64,000 nucleotides of DNA from JADMJV01 sp964649085 (GTDB lineage: Bacteria > Vulcanimicrobiota > Xenobia > Xenobiales > JADMJV01): NCBI GenBank assembly GCA_964649085.1, contig CAZYPN010000019.1, positions 45,773 to 109,772 of the forward strand, written 5' to 3'. The translations under genes and the position numbers were made by a program. The first letter of the stretch is position 1. Each line of letters begins with the position of its first letter. Shown here in pieces: positions 1 to 8,934 of the stretch. The notes below the pieces were generated by a model. The model ran no database searches. It worked only from the letters and a program-made list of their open reading frames with translations, and had not been told where the DNA came from.

Positions 1-523
1 CGAAGCGAACGAAGTAGAATGGATAACGATTCGCATACTGTTCGTGCACAATAGCCTCCAGCGTGTTGCCCGTGAAGCTGATCAAGCCGATCGACTGCAG
101 CAAGGGGTCGCGGGCCGCGGCGTGTAGCGCCACCGTGCATCCTTCGCTATGTCCAAGCAACACAATCGGCAGCTGGGGAAAGCGCTCTCGGGCCAACTGA
201 GCGGCCGTCAACACATCTTCCACAAAGGCATTCAAGGGAGTGGTGCGCAGAGCAGGGTCCTGGGGGCGAGCAACATTGCGCTTGTCGTAGCGCAGCGCCG
301 CGATGTCCTTGCGGTTCAGAGCGGCAGCCAGTTGCTTGAAGAACGGATTGGCGGCTCTTCCTGCCGTGACCGCCGAAAGCTCTTCGTCACGGGAGTGCGC
401 GCCCGAGCCGTGAACCAAAATCACCACGCCCCGAGGCGGGCGGGCCGGCAGGTCGAACTGGTGAGGCAAGACCTCCGTAAGACCGACACGAGTGATGAGC
501 AAGGCGAGCAACCAACGACGCAT
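1..523 (-). CDS. alpha/beta hydrolase, exported, 3' end truncated by window edge
   Basis: Reads from an ATG at 523 to the window edge without a stop (174 codons visible). A short Arg-Arg plus hydrophobic N-terminus (MRRWLLALLITRVG) looks like a signal peptide. HGSGAHSRDE at residues 38-47 is the oxyanion-hole loop, and GHSEG at 124-128 is the nucleophile elbow with Ser126; both are typical of the esterase/dienelactone-hydrolase-like superfamily. The Asp and His of the triad would lie in the missing part. Substrate unknown. It lies just upstream of, and on the same strand as, nothing else visible; the hybrid kinase gene on the same strand ends 27 bp before its start, so it may be the last gene of that operon. 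Confidence 0.8.
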   Translation of the reverse strand, partial: MRRWLLALLITRVGLTEVLPHQFDLPARPPRGVVILVHGSGAHSRDEELSAVTAGRAANPFFKQLAAALNRKDIAALRYDKRNVARPQDPALRTTPLNAFVEDVLTAAQLARERFPQLPIVLLGHSEGCTVALHAAARDPLLQSIGLISFTGNTLEAIVHEQYANRYPFYFVRF

Positions 524-550
524 CGGAGTGTCTTCTCTTCTGGGCCGAGC

Positions 551-2128
551 CTACCTCGAGGGCAGGTGGTCCGCCACGGCTTCTACCAGAGCCTGACGGA
601 ACAGGTTCAGCGTGAAGGGCTTGGCCACCGTGCGGGTGACCCCTGGGGGAACCTCGCCGCGCAATACGCCGCTCATCAGCAACTGGGGCAGATGGGGATA
701 TCGCTCGCTCAACCTTTGGGACAGCTGAATGCCCGTCAATCCGGGCAACGAACGACTGAAAATCACCAGATCAAAGCTCTCTTTCTCGAGCTGCTGAAGC
801 ACCTGCAGGCCGTCCTCGCAGGCCACGACCAGATGGCCTTCCACCGATAGAAATCGGCTGAGCACCTGGCGCAGCAACGGGTCTTCCTCGGCCACCAGAA
901 CCTTCAGGCTGCGCTGCAGGGCCCGAGGATCGTGGGCCACCGGCGCAGTGGCCGCCACCTCCGTGTCGCATTCGGGAAAACACAGGCGAAAGGTGGTGCC
1001 CTGACCCAGGCTGCTTTCGATTTCCATCACCGCCTGATGGCGACGCACGATGCCATAGACCATGGCCAGCCCCAGTCCGGTGCCGGCCTCGCCTTTGGTG
1101 GAAAAAAAGGGCTCCATGCAGCGGTCGCGAGTGGCGGCATCCATGCCGGTGCCGGTGTCCTGTACCTCCAGACACACCACCTGGCCGGCCCGACGGGTGC
1201 GCAGGGTCAACTGACCCCCCTGGGGCATGGCGTCGACGGCATTGAAGATCAGGTTGGTCAGCGCCTGGCGCAGCTCGGCCGGATGACCCAGGGTGTAGAG
1301 CGGCTCGGGAAAGTCGCTGAACACCTCGACCTGAATGCCGCGCGTGCGGGTCAGCGCCTTCCACTTGGCCTGGGTCAATTGCAGCACCTGCCCGGCCAGC
1401 CCACCCAGCTCCAGACGCTCCATTTCGGCCGGAACGCCCTGCTCGCGATAGAACTCGCCAAGGCGTTTGACCACGTTGGCCGCGTCCTCGGCGGCGGTGC
1501 GGATCATCTCCAGAAACTCCTGTACCTGGGCCGTGTCCTCAAGGGTTTCAGGATACATCAGCATGGTTTCGGCCAGGCCCTGGATCGACGCCAGAGCATT
1601 ATTGAAGTCGTGGGCCACGCCCCCGGCCATCTCGCCCAGCACTTTCAGCCGTTCCTGGCGCACCATCTGCTCGTGAGCATCGCGCAGCTCGCGATAGGCC
1701 GTTTCCAGCTTGCGGTGGGTATGCAGCAGCGACTGCTCGGCCTGACGTCGGGCCCTGCGGCTCTCGGCTTCCTTCAACTCGCGGCCAATGGCGGGAATCA
1801 GGCGAGAGTAGTTACCCTTGATCAGAAAGTCGTGGGCGCCGGCACGCATGGCGCTGACGGCTGCCTCTTCGCCAATGGTGCCCGAAACCAGCAAAAAGGG
1901 ACAATCCTGACCGCTGGCCTTGAAGCACGCGAGGGATTCGAGGCCGGAGAATCCGGGCAGGTGAAAATCGGAAATGACCAGGTCCCAGGGCTGGGCCTTC
2001 AGAGCCTCTTCCAGAGCCGAAAGCGAATCGACCCGCCGATGCTGGATTTCGTATCCGCCTTTGCGCAGTTCGCGTAAGAGCAGGAATTCATCGTCGGCGC
2101 AGTCCTCGACGAGCAGCAGTCGCAGCAT
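551..2128 (-). CDS. hybrid histidine kinase: REC - HisKA - HATPase - degenerate REC
   Basis: 525 aa, cytoplasmic, no membrane segment. The N-terminal receiver (about 3-118) has the acidic pocket VEDCADD and phosphoacceptor Asp54 in VISDFHLPG. A coiled-coil linker follows. The HisKA H-box GGVAHDFNNALASIQG carries His173, and the HATPase domain shows the N-box around Asn292-Asn296, G1 DTGTGM (324-329) and G2 GTGLGL (349-354). A second receiver (about 408-520) keeps Lys503 (AKPF), but the phosphoacceptor position is Ser458 (DLVIFSRSLPG), so it cannot be a normal phospho-receiver. Third gene of a kinase/receiver/hybrid-kinase operon; its ATG is only 2 bp after the previous stop. It probably takes phosphate at the N-terminal receiver from the upstream kinase, and the C-terminal one may be a pure interaction domain. 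Confidence 0.93.
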   Translation of the reverse strand: MLRLLLVEDCADDEFLLLRELRKGGYEIQHRRVDSLSALEEALKAQPWDLVISDFHLPGFSGLESLACFKASGQDCPFLLVSGTIGEEAAVSAMRAGAHDFLIKGNYSRLIPAIGRELKEAESRRARRQAEQSLLHTHRKLETAYRELRDAHEQMVRQERLKVLGEMAGGVAHDFNNALASIQGLAETMLMYPETLEDTAQVQEFLEMIRTAAEDAANVVKRLGEFYREQGVPAEMERLELGGLAGQVLQLTQAKWKALTRTRGIQVEVFSDFPEPLYTLGHPAELRQALTNLIFNAVDAMPQGGQLTLRTRRAGQVVCLEVQDTGTGMDAATRDRCMEPFFSTKGEAGTGLGLAMVYGIVRRHQAVMEIESSLGQGTTFRLCFPECDTEVAATAPVAHDPRALQRSLKVLVAEEDPLLRQVLSRFLSVEGHLVVACEDGLQVLQQLEKESFDLVIFSRSLPGLTGIQLSQRLSERYPHLPQLLMSGVLRGEVPPGVTRTVAKPFTLNLFRQALVEAVADHLPSR

Positions 2129-2130
2129 GC

Positions 2131-2553
2131 CTAGCTCGTGGCGGGGGGCGGCAGGTTGGTTCCCAGCCAGTATTCGCTCAGTCGCTTGACCACGTCGCTG
2201 AAGTCGCGGTAGTCGATCGGCTTGCGAATATAGCTGTTGGCCCCCAGTTGATAGCTCTCCAGGCGGTCACGGTCCTGATCGGAAGTGGTCAACACGACCA
2301 CCGGCAACAGCCGGGTTCTGGGCTGATTGCGAATGTACTGCAGCACTTCCAGACCACTGAGCCGGGGCAGGTGCAGGTCGAGAAGAATGAGTTGAGGAGG
2401 CGACTGCTCGCCGCTGAGATAGTCGATGGCCTCCTGGCCGTCGCGGGCCACCACCACCTGACTGCGCACCTGGTGTTTGCGCAGTGCCCGCAGGGCCAGC
2501 ACCTCGTCGTCGATATTGTCTTCGACCAGTAAAATCACGGGATGCTCAGCCAT
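2131..2553 (-). CDS. single-domain response regulator (Rcp1-like)
   Basis: 140 aa, a stand-alone receiver of the cyanobacterial Rcp1 type: acidic pair Glu11-Asp12, phosphoacceptor Asp59 in LILLDLHLP, and Lys111 in the IRKP motif. Receivers of this type typically serve PAS- or phytochrome-type kinases. The ATG at 2553 lies inside the end of the upstream kinase gene (8-nt overlap), which implies translational coupling. A longer in-frame reading exists, but its extra 64 residues are low-complexity shadow of the kinase gene, so the MAEHP start is chosen. Likely a phosphate carrier between the kinase at 2546-3793 and the hybrid kinase at 551-2128. Confidence 0.92.
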   Translation of the reverse strand: MAEHPVILLVEDNIDDEVLALRALRKHQVRSQVVVARDGQEAIDYLSGEQSPPQLILLDLHLPRLSGLEVLQYIRNQPRTRLLPVVVLTTSDQDRDRLESYQLGANSYIRKPIDYRDFSDVVKRLSEYWLGTNLPPPATS

Positions 2554-3793
2554 TGGCGGGCTGCCTCGGCAGGCTAAAGGTGAAGCGGCTGCCCTGGCCC
2601 GGCTGCGAATCGGCACCGATGTTGCCGCCGTGGCGCTGGACCACCCGGGCCACGATGGCCAGCCCCACGCCGGTGCCCTCGAACTCTTCGGCTCGATGCA
2701 GGCGCTGAAAGACCTTGAACAAATTGGCGGCGTGGCGCATATCAAAACCCACCCCGTTGTCTTTCACCTCGAAGCAGAAATCCTCCGCCGTTTCGTGGGC
2801 GCTGACCCATACCCGCGAGGGTTGGGCGTGAGAGGAATACTTGAGCGCGTTGGAGAGCAAGTTGGCCCACACCTGGCGCAGCAGCCCGGGGTCGCCCTGC
2901 ACCACCGGCAGCTCACCCACCTCGACCTGGGCCAGATGATAGCAGATCTGCAATTCCTCCAGGCACTCGCGCACCAGGGTCTGCATGCAGACTTCCTGGC
3001 GATGCAGCGGCTGGCGGGTGGTCTTGGCAAACTGCAGCAGATCGTCGATCAAGCGTGACATGCGCTGCGTGCCCTTGAAGATGCGCTGCAAATAGCCCAA
3101 CCCCTCGTCGCCCAGGGCCTCGGCAAAGTCTTCTTCCAGCACCTGGGCATAGCCGGCGATGGCCCGCAGGGGCGAGCGCAAATCGTGGGACACCGAATAC
3201 GAAAACGATTCCAGATCGCTGACGGCCTGCTGCAGCTCGGCCGTGCGTTCGGCCACCCGCGACTCCAGGGTCTGGTTTAGCTCTTGCAGCTGACGCTGGG
3301 CCTCTTTGCGCTGAGTGATATCGGCCAGCGCCCCAATGATGAAGCGCACCTTGCCGTCTTCGTGAATCAGCGAGGTCGACACACTGACATCGACCTGGGA
3401 ACCGTCTTTGCGGGCGCGGCGCACTTCCAGCTCGTGCACGGGCCGGTCGCTGTAGAGCTGGGCCTGGTGGCGCGAGAGAAACTCGCCCAGATGCTCGGCC
3501 GCAACAAAGGGCACCCGCTGCCCCAGGGCCTCCTGGGGCGACCAGCCAAAGATGCGCTCGGCATGGGCATTCCAGGTCTGCACACTGCCTTCGGCGTCCA
3601 GGGTGATAAAGGCGATGGGAGCGGCTTCGATCAGCGCCAGCAGCGCGTCACGATGCTCGCGTACCTGGGCCAGCTCTTGCTCGAGGGACAGGGGCTCCAC
3701 CCGAGGGGATTCCGGGAGCCCCCGCCCTCCCCTGCCGCTCAGCTGAAGGTTGTTGACGAGGTGTGACGACACATCGGTGTAATTCAAGGGCAC
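2546..3793 (-). CDS. PAS-domain sensor histidine kinase
   Basis: About 415 aa from a GTG at 3793. A PAS domain (about 50-160) with LLALIEAAPIAFITLD and the PAC signature GALADITQRKEAQ is followed by a coiled coil and a phytochrome-like HisKA domain, H-box SYSVSHDLRSPLRAIAGY with the His near residue 203. The HATPase shows NLLSNALKYS, DNGVGF and GTGVGLAI. No membrane segment, so it senses a cytoplasmic or diffusible cue. The start is uncertain: an in-frame TTG at 3856 would run into the divergent acyltransferase gene, while AAAGGAG sits 13 nt before the GTG at 3793. First gene of the three-gene phosphorelay operon. Confidence 0.9.
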   Translation of the reverse strand: MPLNYTDVSSHLVNNLQLSGRGGRGLPESPRVEPLSLEQELAQVREHRDALLALIEAAPIAFITLDAEGSVQTWNAHAERIFGWSPQEALGQRVPFVAAEHLGEFLSRHQAQLYSDRPVHELEVRRARKDGSQVDVSVSTSLIHEDGKVRFIIGALADITQRKEAQRQLQELNQTLESRVAERTAELQQAVSDLESFSYSVSHDLRSPLRAIAGYAQVLEEDFAEALGDEGLGYLQRIFKGTQRMSRLIDDLLQFAKTTRQPLHRQEVCMQTLVRECLEELQICYHLAQVEVGELPVVQGDPGLLRQVWANLLSNALKYSSHAQPSRVWVSAHETAEDFCFEVKDNGVGFDMRHAANLFKVFQRLHRAEEFEGTGVGLAIVARVVQRHGGNIGADSQPGQGSRFTFSLPRQPANG

Positions 3794-3848
3794 AACATCG
3801 ATGCCGCTCCTTTCCCAAGGAACCTGCGGCGTGAAAGGGCCAGGACGC

Positions 3849-5729
3849 GTGAGCAACTACAGACCAGAAATCGATGGCCTCCGGGCCCTTTCGATCCTGG
3901 GGGTTGTGCTCTTTCACATTGGCGTCTGCCCGGGGGGTTATACAGGAGTTGACGTGTTTTTCGTCATCTCTGGATACCTGATCAGCGGGTTTCTGCTCGG
4001 CGAAGTCCTGGCAGGAAAGTTTTCACTGCGTCAATTTTGGATGCGCCGAATTCGCCGTCTGGCACCGGCCTTGCTGCTCGTTTCTGCCACCACCTATGCT
4101 CTCGGCTTCTGGCTCTTGCTTCCCGAGGATCTCAGCGAACTGGGAAATTCGCTGGCCTCGCTTTGGACCCTGACGGCCAATGTCTTCTTCTATTATCACA
4201 CTGGCTACTTTCAGGGGGATGCCGAGACCAAGCCCTTGCTCCATGCCTGGTCTCTAGCTGTGGAAGAGCAATTCTATCTGGTCTTTCCCATGATCTTCTT
4301 GGCATGCAAGCATCACCGGCTCACAGGGCTGTCGCTGGTAGCGGTTCTCTCGTTCGGTTGGGGCCTCTGGCGTCTGGAGAGTCAGCCATCCGAGAGCTTT
4401 TACCTCATGCCTGGAAGGGCCTGGGAGTTGCTACTGGGGGCCATCCTGGCCTTGCTGCCCGGACCGAAAGGGTCTGGAATCCGAGAGACGGCATCGCTGA
4501 TAGGATTGGCCTGTATCGCCTTCTGCTTCTTTAGCTTTAATGCCAGCACACGCTTTCCAGGACTTGCGGCCATCGTTCCTTGCGGCGGAGCCGCGCTGTT
4601 CCTGGTGGCCAACTCCCAGGGCCGAACCCGCAGCGGCAATGTGCTGGCAACAAAGCCCCTGGTTCGTTGCGGGCAGCTTTCCTATGCCTGGTATCTGTGG
4701 CACTGGCCCCTGCTGGCCTTCAGCCGCTACTGGGCCCTGACTCCCATGGAACCGCTGGTCGGTTGCGGCTTACTCGGGGTTGGCCTGGCTTTAGCCTGGA
4801 TGACCTACCTGCTGGTGGAGGACCCGATCCGCCGCCGGCGACGACTGGCCAGCAACCGCCGGTTGCTTGCCGTCTGCCTCGCCTTAGCCGCTTGTCTCGC
4901 CCTGCTTGGCTTTGGAACCTCGGCCCACAGGGGCTGGCCGCAACGGTTTCCTGCGCTGGCTTTGCAACTGGCCGCCACGGGTGCCAAGGAAGGACGATGG
5001 CCAGAACTAGACTCCAAGAGCATTGCCCAAGGACAGTATGCCAGGCTTGGGATGGATGGTTCTGGACCGGTACACTTCTTTTTGTGGGGCGATAGTCACT
5101 GTAACCACTGGTTCGCCCTCTTGAACGAGCAGGCTCGGCGCACCGGTAAGCGTGGGTTGGGGGCACTCTATCCTGCAACCCCACCCATTCTGAATTACAA
5201 CCCAAAGCTGAAAACCAGTTTGGGAAGCCGTTCCGCATCCTATAACCAGAAGGTTCTGCAGACCATCCGTGACCTCAACGTGCCCCACGTCATTTTGGGC
5301 GCTCGCTGGAATTGGAACCTTTTTCCAGATCAGGGTTTTGAGGCTGGATTTCAGCGAACGCTGGTGGCTCTGGGCGAGCTCCCTTGCGAAGTCTGGGTTC
5401 TCAAGCAAATGCCCGAACAGCCCTACTCGGTGCCCCGCGCATTGTCCAGGGTGGTGCGCTTCGGCGGCGACTTCGACCAGCTCGGCGTGACCCTGAGCGA
5501 ATACCAACAGCAGAGTCAGCGGTTCGATCGGCTCATGGAACAGCATCGTCGCCCCGGTATTCACCTGGTAGACCCTACCCAACTATGCTTTCAAGGCCGC
5601 CAGCGCTGTCGGCTGATCGACCAGGGACGAGCCCTTTACCTGGACACGGACCACGCCACTGCCAGGGTAGCGGAAATGCTCTACCCTCAGTTGGCATCGA
5701 TTTTCGAAGGCCCAACGACCGCTCGTTAA
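3849..5729 (+). CDS. OafA/YrhL-type acyltransferase 3 with C-terminal SGNH domain
   Basis: 626 aa from a GTG at 3849. The protein begins with YRPEIDGLRALSILGVV, the classic start of membrane acyltransferase-3 proteins, and has about ten membrane segments up to residue about 360. A C-terminal periplasmic SGNH-hydrolase-like domain has block I GDSH (414-417, Ser416) and the catalytic DTDH (599-602). Such two-domain proteins O-acetylate envelope polysaccharide, peptidoglycan or lipid headgroups: the membrane domain moves the acyl group and the SGNH domain transfers it. An ATG at 3801 is in frame, but its extra 16 residues do not match the family. Only 55 bp separates it from the divergent kinase start, so both promoters are in or near that gap. 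Confidence 0.92.
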   Translation: MSNYRPEIDGLRALSILGVVLFHIGVCPGGYTGVDVFFVISGYLISGFLLGEVLAGKFSLRQFWMRRIRRLAPALLLVSATTYALGFWLLLPEDLSELGNSLASLWTLTANVFFYYHTGYFQGDAETKPLLHAWSLAVEEQFYLVFPMIFLACKHHRLTGLSLVAVLSFGWGLWRLESQPSESFYLMPGRAWELLLGAILALLPGPKGSGIRETASLIGLACIAFCFFSFNASTRFPGLAAIVPCGGAALFLVANSQGRTRSGNVLATKPLVRCGQLSYAWYLWHWPLLAFSRYWALTPMEPLVGCGLLGVGLALAWMTYLLVEDPIRRRRRLASNRRLLAVCLALAACLALLGFGTSAHRGWPQRFPALALQLAATGAKEGRWPELDSKSIAQGQYARLGMDGSGPVHFFLWGDSHCNHWFALLNEQARRTGKRGLGALYPATPPILNYNPKLKTSLGSRSASYNQKVLQTIRDLNVPHVILGARWNWNLFPDQGFEAGFQRTLVALGELPCEVWVLKQMPEQPYSVPRALSRVVRFGGDFDQLGVTLSEYQQQSQRFDRLMEQHRRPGIHLVDPTQLCFQGRQRCRLIDQGRALYLDTDHATARVAEMLYPQLASIFEGPTTAR

Positions 5730-5821
5730 CAAAATCGAAACAATCTGAAACACAAGTGGCAACATCTTTCCAACTCCGCTCCCGGCCAACTCTGTCAGGC
5801 TGACGGTGGAGGACAGTGACC

Positions 5822-7525
5822 ATGGAGATTCGCAGCACCGGCCCCAGCTACACCCCCGCCGAGAGCACAGGGGTTTCCGAACAGGAAGAAGCTCCGCCGG
5901 AGAGTTCCGAGGAAAGCGAAGCGCCCGAACCGGTCGAACCCGTCGATTCGGCCCATCTTGGCGAAGAAGCCGGCCAGTCCCCCACCTCGGCCGGGCCCGA
6001 CATGCAGGCCATGGCAGAGGACTTTCAATACCAGTCGGTTCCGCTCAAAGACCACAGCGGGGCCAACTTCTGGTCGGCCGACCAGCCACGGCCGGGAAGC
6101 GAATCGGGCACTCAGGCCAATGCCCAGATCAATCAGGACTACTCGCATCTGAGCAAGGCCGCCGATCGCTACATGACGGGCGATACGGGAGCGCCGCGCC
6201 TGAACAACTTCTTCGAGTTCGCCGAACAGGCTTCCACCGCTGTGGGCGAGCAGATCCGCAACATCGAGAACGTGCAGAAGGGAGCTAACGGCAGCGCCAC
6301 TTCGGCTGTGAAAGCCGGCCAGTCGATGCTCAACGGTCAACAGCTCGACCAGGCAAAGCGAGTCTACGACGCCACCATGAGAGATCAGGCCGATCAGGTG
6401 GTGCGTCAACATCCCAACGACAACAGTGTGCTGAACGGTTCGCGCGTGCTGGGCGGCACGGCCGGACAGATGTGGGGCGAGATGGACACCACCCGCGACG
6501 CTCTGGTGAACGGCAACACGGCCATCCACAAGCAGTTGGGTCCGGCCGCGGACACCTTCTTCAAAGGCGAAGCCGACGGGGGCAAGGGTCTGGACGCGCT
6601 CAAGGCTGAGGGCATCTATCCCGGTTCCAACAAAGACCCCGATGGCCTGATTACGCGTGCTTTCACCTCTATGCAGAAGGTGCACGACCTGGCTCAGCAA
6701 TGGGAGAAGGCCGGCACCCCCGAGGAGAAAGAGCGCATTCAGAAAGAGCGCGAACAGGCGGCCAAAGACTCTGTGTTTTCCTTTATGATGCACGAGCAGG
6801 GCCATATCTTGCAGCGCGGCTCGATTTTCGACGACCCCACCATGAAGCGCAATCTGCAGGCGATCACGCCCACCATGACCTTCAAGGACACCAACGGTGA
6901 ACACGGCCAGCTGGGCCAGGGCCAGGACTACTCCAACTTCAAACAGCGCCTGGGGCTCAACGAGGTGCCGGCGGGCACGGCCGGTGCCTACCCGCTGACC
7001 AAGAACGGACAGACCCGCCACTACATGCCCGACGCCTCGCAACAGGGTAGCATTGTCGACTACTTCTCGCGCAACATGGGCGAATCGAAGGCGGCCCCGA
7101 TGATCGACTCGGGTCCACGCAATCTTGAAGCCCCTCCCGCCAGCCAGAGCGGCCGGGGCACCTTGCAGCTGGCCGAGGGCATCGACCGAGGCGACTTCAG
7201 CACCATGGCGGCGGGCGGTGTGCGCACGGTGGGCGGTGCCGCCGCCGATGGAACCCGCTGGGTGGGCGACCAGCTGGACCAGGGCGGCGAGGCGCTGGCC
7301 ATCAGCGGCGCGCGCCAGGCTCAGCAGGGAGGGGTGTGGAACAACACCGCCGGCACCGCCAAAATGGTGACCGGAGTGGCTCTTCACGGTGGTGGCAAGC
7401 TGGTTGAAGGGGCCGGACGCCTGGGGGGCGCCGCCGTGGACCTGGCCGCCGATGCCACCGACGCCACCATCAACTGGGGAGCCAATACGGCCAAGGGGCT
7501 GTGGCGCTGGGCCACCGACTGGTAG
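5822..7525 (+). CDS. large hydrophilic protein with an HExxH motif; possible zinc peptidase
   Basis: 567 aa; the ATG at 5822 has GGTGGAGGA 8 nt upstream. The N-terminus MEIRSTGPSYTPAEST is followed by an acidic Glu/Pro-rich stretch. There is no Sec signal and no membrane segment. FMMHEQGHILQRG at about 321-333 contains a perfect HExxH zincin core (His324, Glu325, His328), and a later acidic segment DYFSRNMGESKA could supply a third ligand. The C-terminal ~120 residues are Gly/Ala-rich with repeated A-x-x-G pattern, possibly amphipathic. I cannot place it in a named family; a metallopeptidase is an inference from the motif. Monocistronic by context: 92 bp of non-coding DNA precedes it and the signal peptidase gene starts 34 bp downstream. 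Confidence 0.7.
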   Translation: MEIRSTGPSYTPAESTGVSEQEEAPPESSEESEAPEPVEPVDSAHLGEEAGQSPTSAGPDMQAMAEDFQYQSVPLKDHSGANFWSADQPRPGSESGTQANAQINQDYSHLSKAADRYMTGDTGAPRLNNFFEFAEQASTAVGEQIRNIENVQKGANGSATSAVKAGQSMLNGQQLDQAKRVYDATMRDQADQVVRQHPNDNSVLNGSRVLGGTAGQMWGEMDTTRDALVNGNTAIHKQLGPAADTFFKGEADGGKGLDALKAEGIYPGSNKDPDGLITRAFTSMQKVHDLAQQWEKAGTPEEKERIQKEREQAAKDSVFSFMMHEQGHILQRGSIFDDPTMKRNLQAITPTMTFKDTNGEHGQLGQGQDYSNFKQRLGLNEVPAGTAGAYPLTKNGQTRHYMPDASQQGSIVDYFSRNMGESKAAPMIDSGPRNLEAPPASQSGRGTLQLAEGIDRGDFSTMAAGGVRTVGGAAADGTRWVGDQLDQGGEALAISGARQAQQGGVWNNTAGTAKMVTGVALHGGGKLVEGAGRLGGAAVDLAADATDATINWGANTAKGLWRWATDW

Positions 7526-7559
7526 CCCAGAGCCACGCCAACGAAAGGGAAACGTCACG

Positions 7560-8363
7560 TTGAAAACCAACCGACCTGCCCGCGGCTGGCTGGCCGCATT
7601 CTTGAACTATGTCGCCCCCGGAATGGGCTACCTCTATTGCGGCCAGGTTCGCCGCGGTATCCTCACCTGGATCGGCTTCTTCGCCCTGGTGACGGCCTTT
7701 CTCTTCGGAGTCCTTCCCCATCTATCGTTCCGTCCGCAAATGCCCTGGCTGTTTCTGCTGCTGTCGATTTCCTCAGGTCTGGCACTGGCCGGGGACGCTT
7801 GGCGTTGCTCAAAACGAACGGGAGGTGACACCTTTCGACCTCGAGGTTGGCTGTGTCTTCTGTTGCTGCCGCTCTGGTTTGCAACCCTAAAACCCTTGCG
7901 TTGGTGGATGCACTCTTCCCTCTGGCCCCTGGGCCGAAGCTATTTCATCCCCTCTGAGTCCATGGCCCCTACGCTTCAGGTAGGAGACTATCTGTTGACC
8001 TGGCCCACACGTTCGCCTCAGCACAACGATATCGTCGTTTTCACGCCCCCCTCAAGCTACAGCGGCCAACGAGAAATGCTGATCAAGCGGGTGGTGGGTC
8101 TGCCTGGAGATCGTCTGGCCATCGCAAATGGCCAACTCCACGTCAACGGACAGCCGGTAGAAGAGCCTTTCCTGGCCGAGGCCATGAATGGCGATTGGGC
8201 CGAGGTCAAAGTTCCGGCGGGCCAGTATTTCCTGATGGGCGACAATCGCAACCACTCCTACGACTGTCGCTACTGGGGCAGCGTCCCACTGGAGAACATC
8301 CGTGAAGAAGCCCTCTGGATAGTCTGGTCAAGCCAGAGCGAGAGAATCGGACAGAAGCTATGA
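7560..8363 (+). CDS. lepB: signal peptidase I with N-terminal membrane-hairpin domain
   Basis: 267 aa from a TTG at 7560; AAAGGGAA lies about 9 nt upstream. It cleaves signal peptides of exported preproteins at the outer face of the inner membrane. The catalytic Ser134 is in IPSESMAPTL, the general base Lys176 is in LIKRVVGLPGD, and box E is GDNRNHSYDCRYWG near residue 225. Residues about 10-60 form an extra module with LNYVAPGMGYLYCGQVRRG, resembling the PGxGxxYxGxxxRG hairpin of TM2/DUF5683-like membrane proteins, followed by further membrane segments before the peptidase domain. Most signal peptidases have only one or two N-terminal anchors. No substrate is visible nearby. Confidence 0.92.
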   Translation: MKTNRPARGWLAAFLNYVAPGMGYLYCGQVRRGILTWIGFFALVTAFLFGVLPHLSFRPQMPWLFLLLSISSGLALAGDAWRCSKRTGGDTFRPRGWLCLLLLPLWFATLKPLRWWMHSSLWPLGRSYFIPSESMAPTLQVGDYLLTWPTRSPQHNDIVVFTPPSSYSGQREMLIKRVVGLPGDRLAIANGQLHVNGQPVEEPFLAEAMNGDWAEVKVPAGQYFLMGDNRNHSYDCRYWGSVPLENIREEALWIVWSSQSERIGQKL

Positions 8364-8395
8364 GGCTTGCTTCAAGTTTCTTTCAGCCTGGCCCC

Positions 8396-8407
8396 GTAAT
8401 CTGAGGT
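8396..8407 (+). promoter_or_regulatory. promoter-like element upstream of the unknown gene at 8434
   Basis: GTAATCTGAGGT ends 26 nt before the ATG at 8434. It is nearly identical, at a similar distance, to GTACTCTGAGGT upstream of clpB (28709-28720), and a CAAG lies 19-21 nt further upstream in both. TAATCT would serve as a -10 hexamer. Functional role is inferred. Confidence 0.35.
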
Positions 8408-8433
8408 GACCACAGCGAAATCGAGGCCGCCCC

Positions 8434-8934
8434 ATGGTTACCATCCAACCCAAGTCCGGAACCACCTACCTGAAAGCCTATCAACAGCTGGTCGAGCGCG
8501 CCAAAGCCTTTGACCAGAGCGAGCTCGACGGTGACTCGCAGCCAGGCCAGGTGCTTCTCGACCAGATGGTCCAGACCGGCCCCGGGCTGGCCACCGAGCC
8601 CACCCGAGTGATCTTGAAGGCCCAACTGCAATCGGGCCCGATCTCCATAGAGGCCACCCCCGCACAACGACATCCCGCCACCCGGCTCGAATTCCAACCC
8701 TCGGGAAACCAGTTGCGGGTGCTGGAGAGCTATTTTAAGCCCGATCAGGCTCAGGGTGAAGGGCGCACCTTCGTCATCGACTGCACCAGCGGAGCGGTAT
8801 CCGATGTTCAGCAGGAGGCCGTGACTCGCAAACTTCAAAGCTCGCTCGATCCGGTTCTGAAGAACGAGCTCAACGCCCTGGGTCGAGACATCAGCGGACT
8901 GGGATTTACGATCGGCAATCCCAAGTTCGTCTAG
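8434..8934 (+). CDS. unknown cytoplasmic protein
   Basis: 166 aa, ATG at 8434 with CGAGG about 8 nt upstream. No signal peptide, membrane segment or recognised motif. The first 30 residues are predicted helix with Gln/Ala/Glu; the middle (RVILKAQLQSGPISIEA, LRVLESYFKP) looks like alternating beta strands; the end (LQSSLDPVLKNELNALGRDI) is helical. The N-terminus (MVTIQPKSGTTYLK) has the Met, short beta strand, Ser/Thr/Gly pattern also seen at 5822, 14793, 41334 and 62070. It converges with the EndoQ-like gene, overlapping by 4 bp. Function unknown. Confidence 0.75.
   Translation: MVTIQPKSGTTYLKAYQQLVERAKAFDQSELDGDSQPGQVLLDQMVQTGPGLATEPTRVILKAQLQSGPISIEATPAQRHPATRLEFQPSGNQLRVLESYFKPDQAQGEGRTFVIDCTSGAVSDVQQEAVTRKLQSSLDPVLKNELNALGRDISGLGFTIGNPKFV

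Noticed and set aside
2553..2745. Longer start for the Rcp1-like receiver
   Set aside because: The extra 64 residues are a shadow of the upstream kinase and do not match receiver N-termini.
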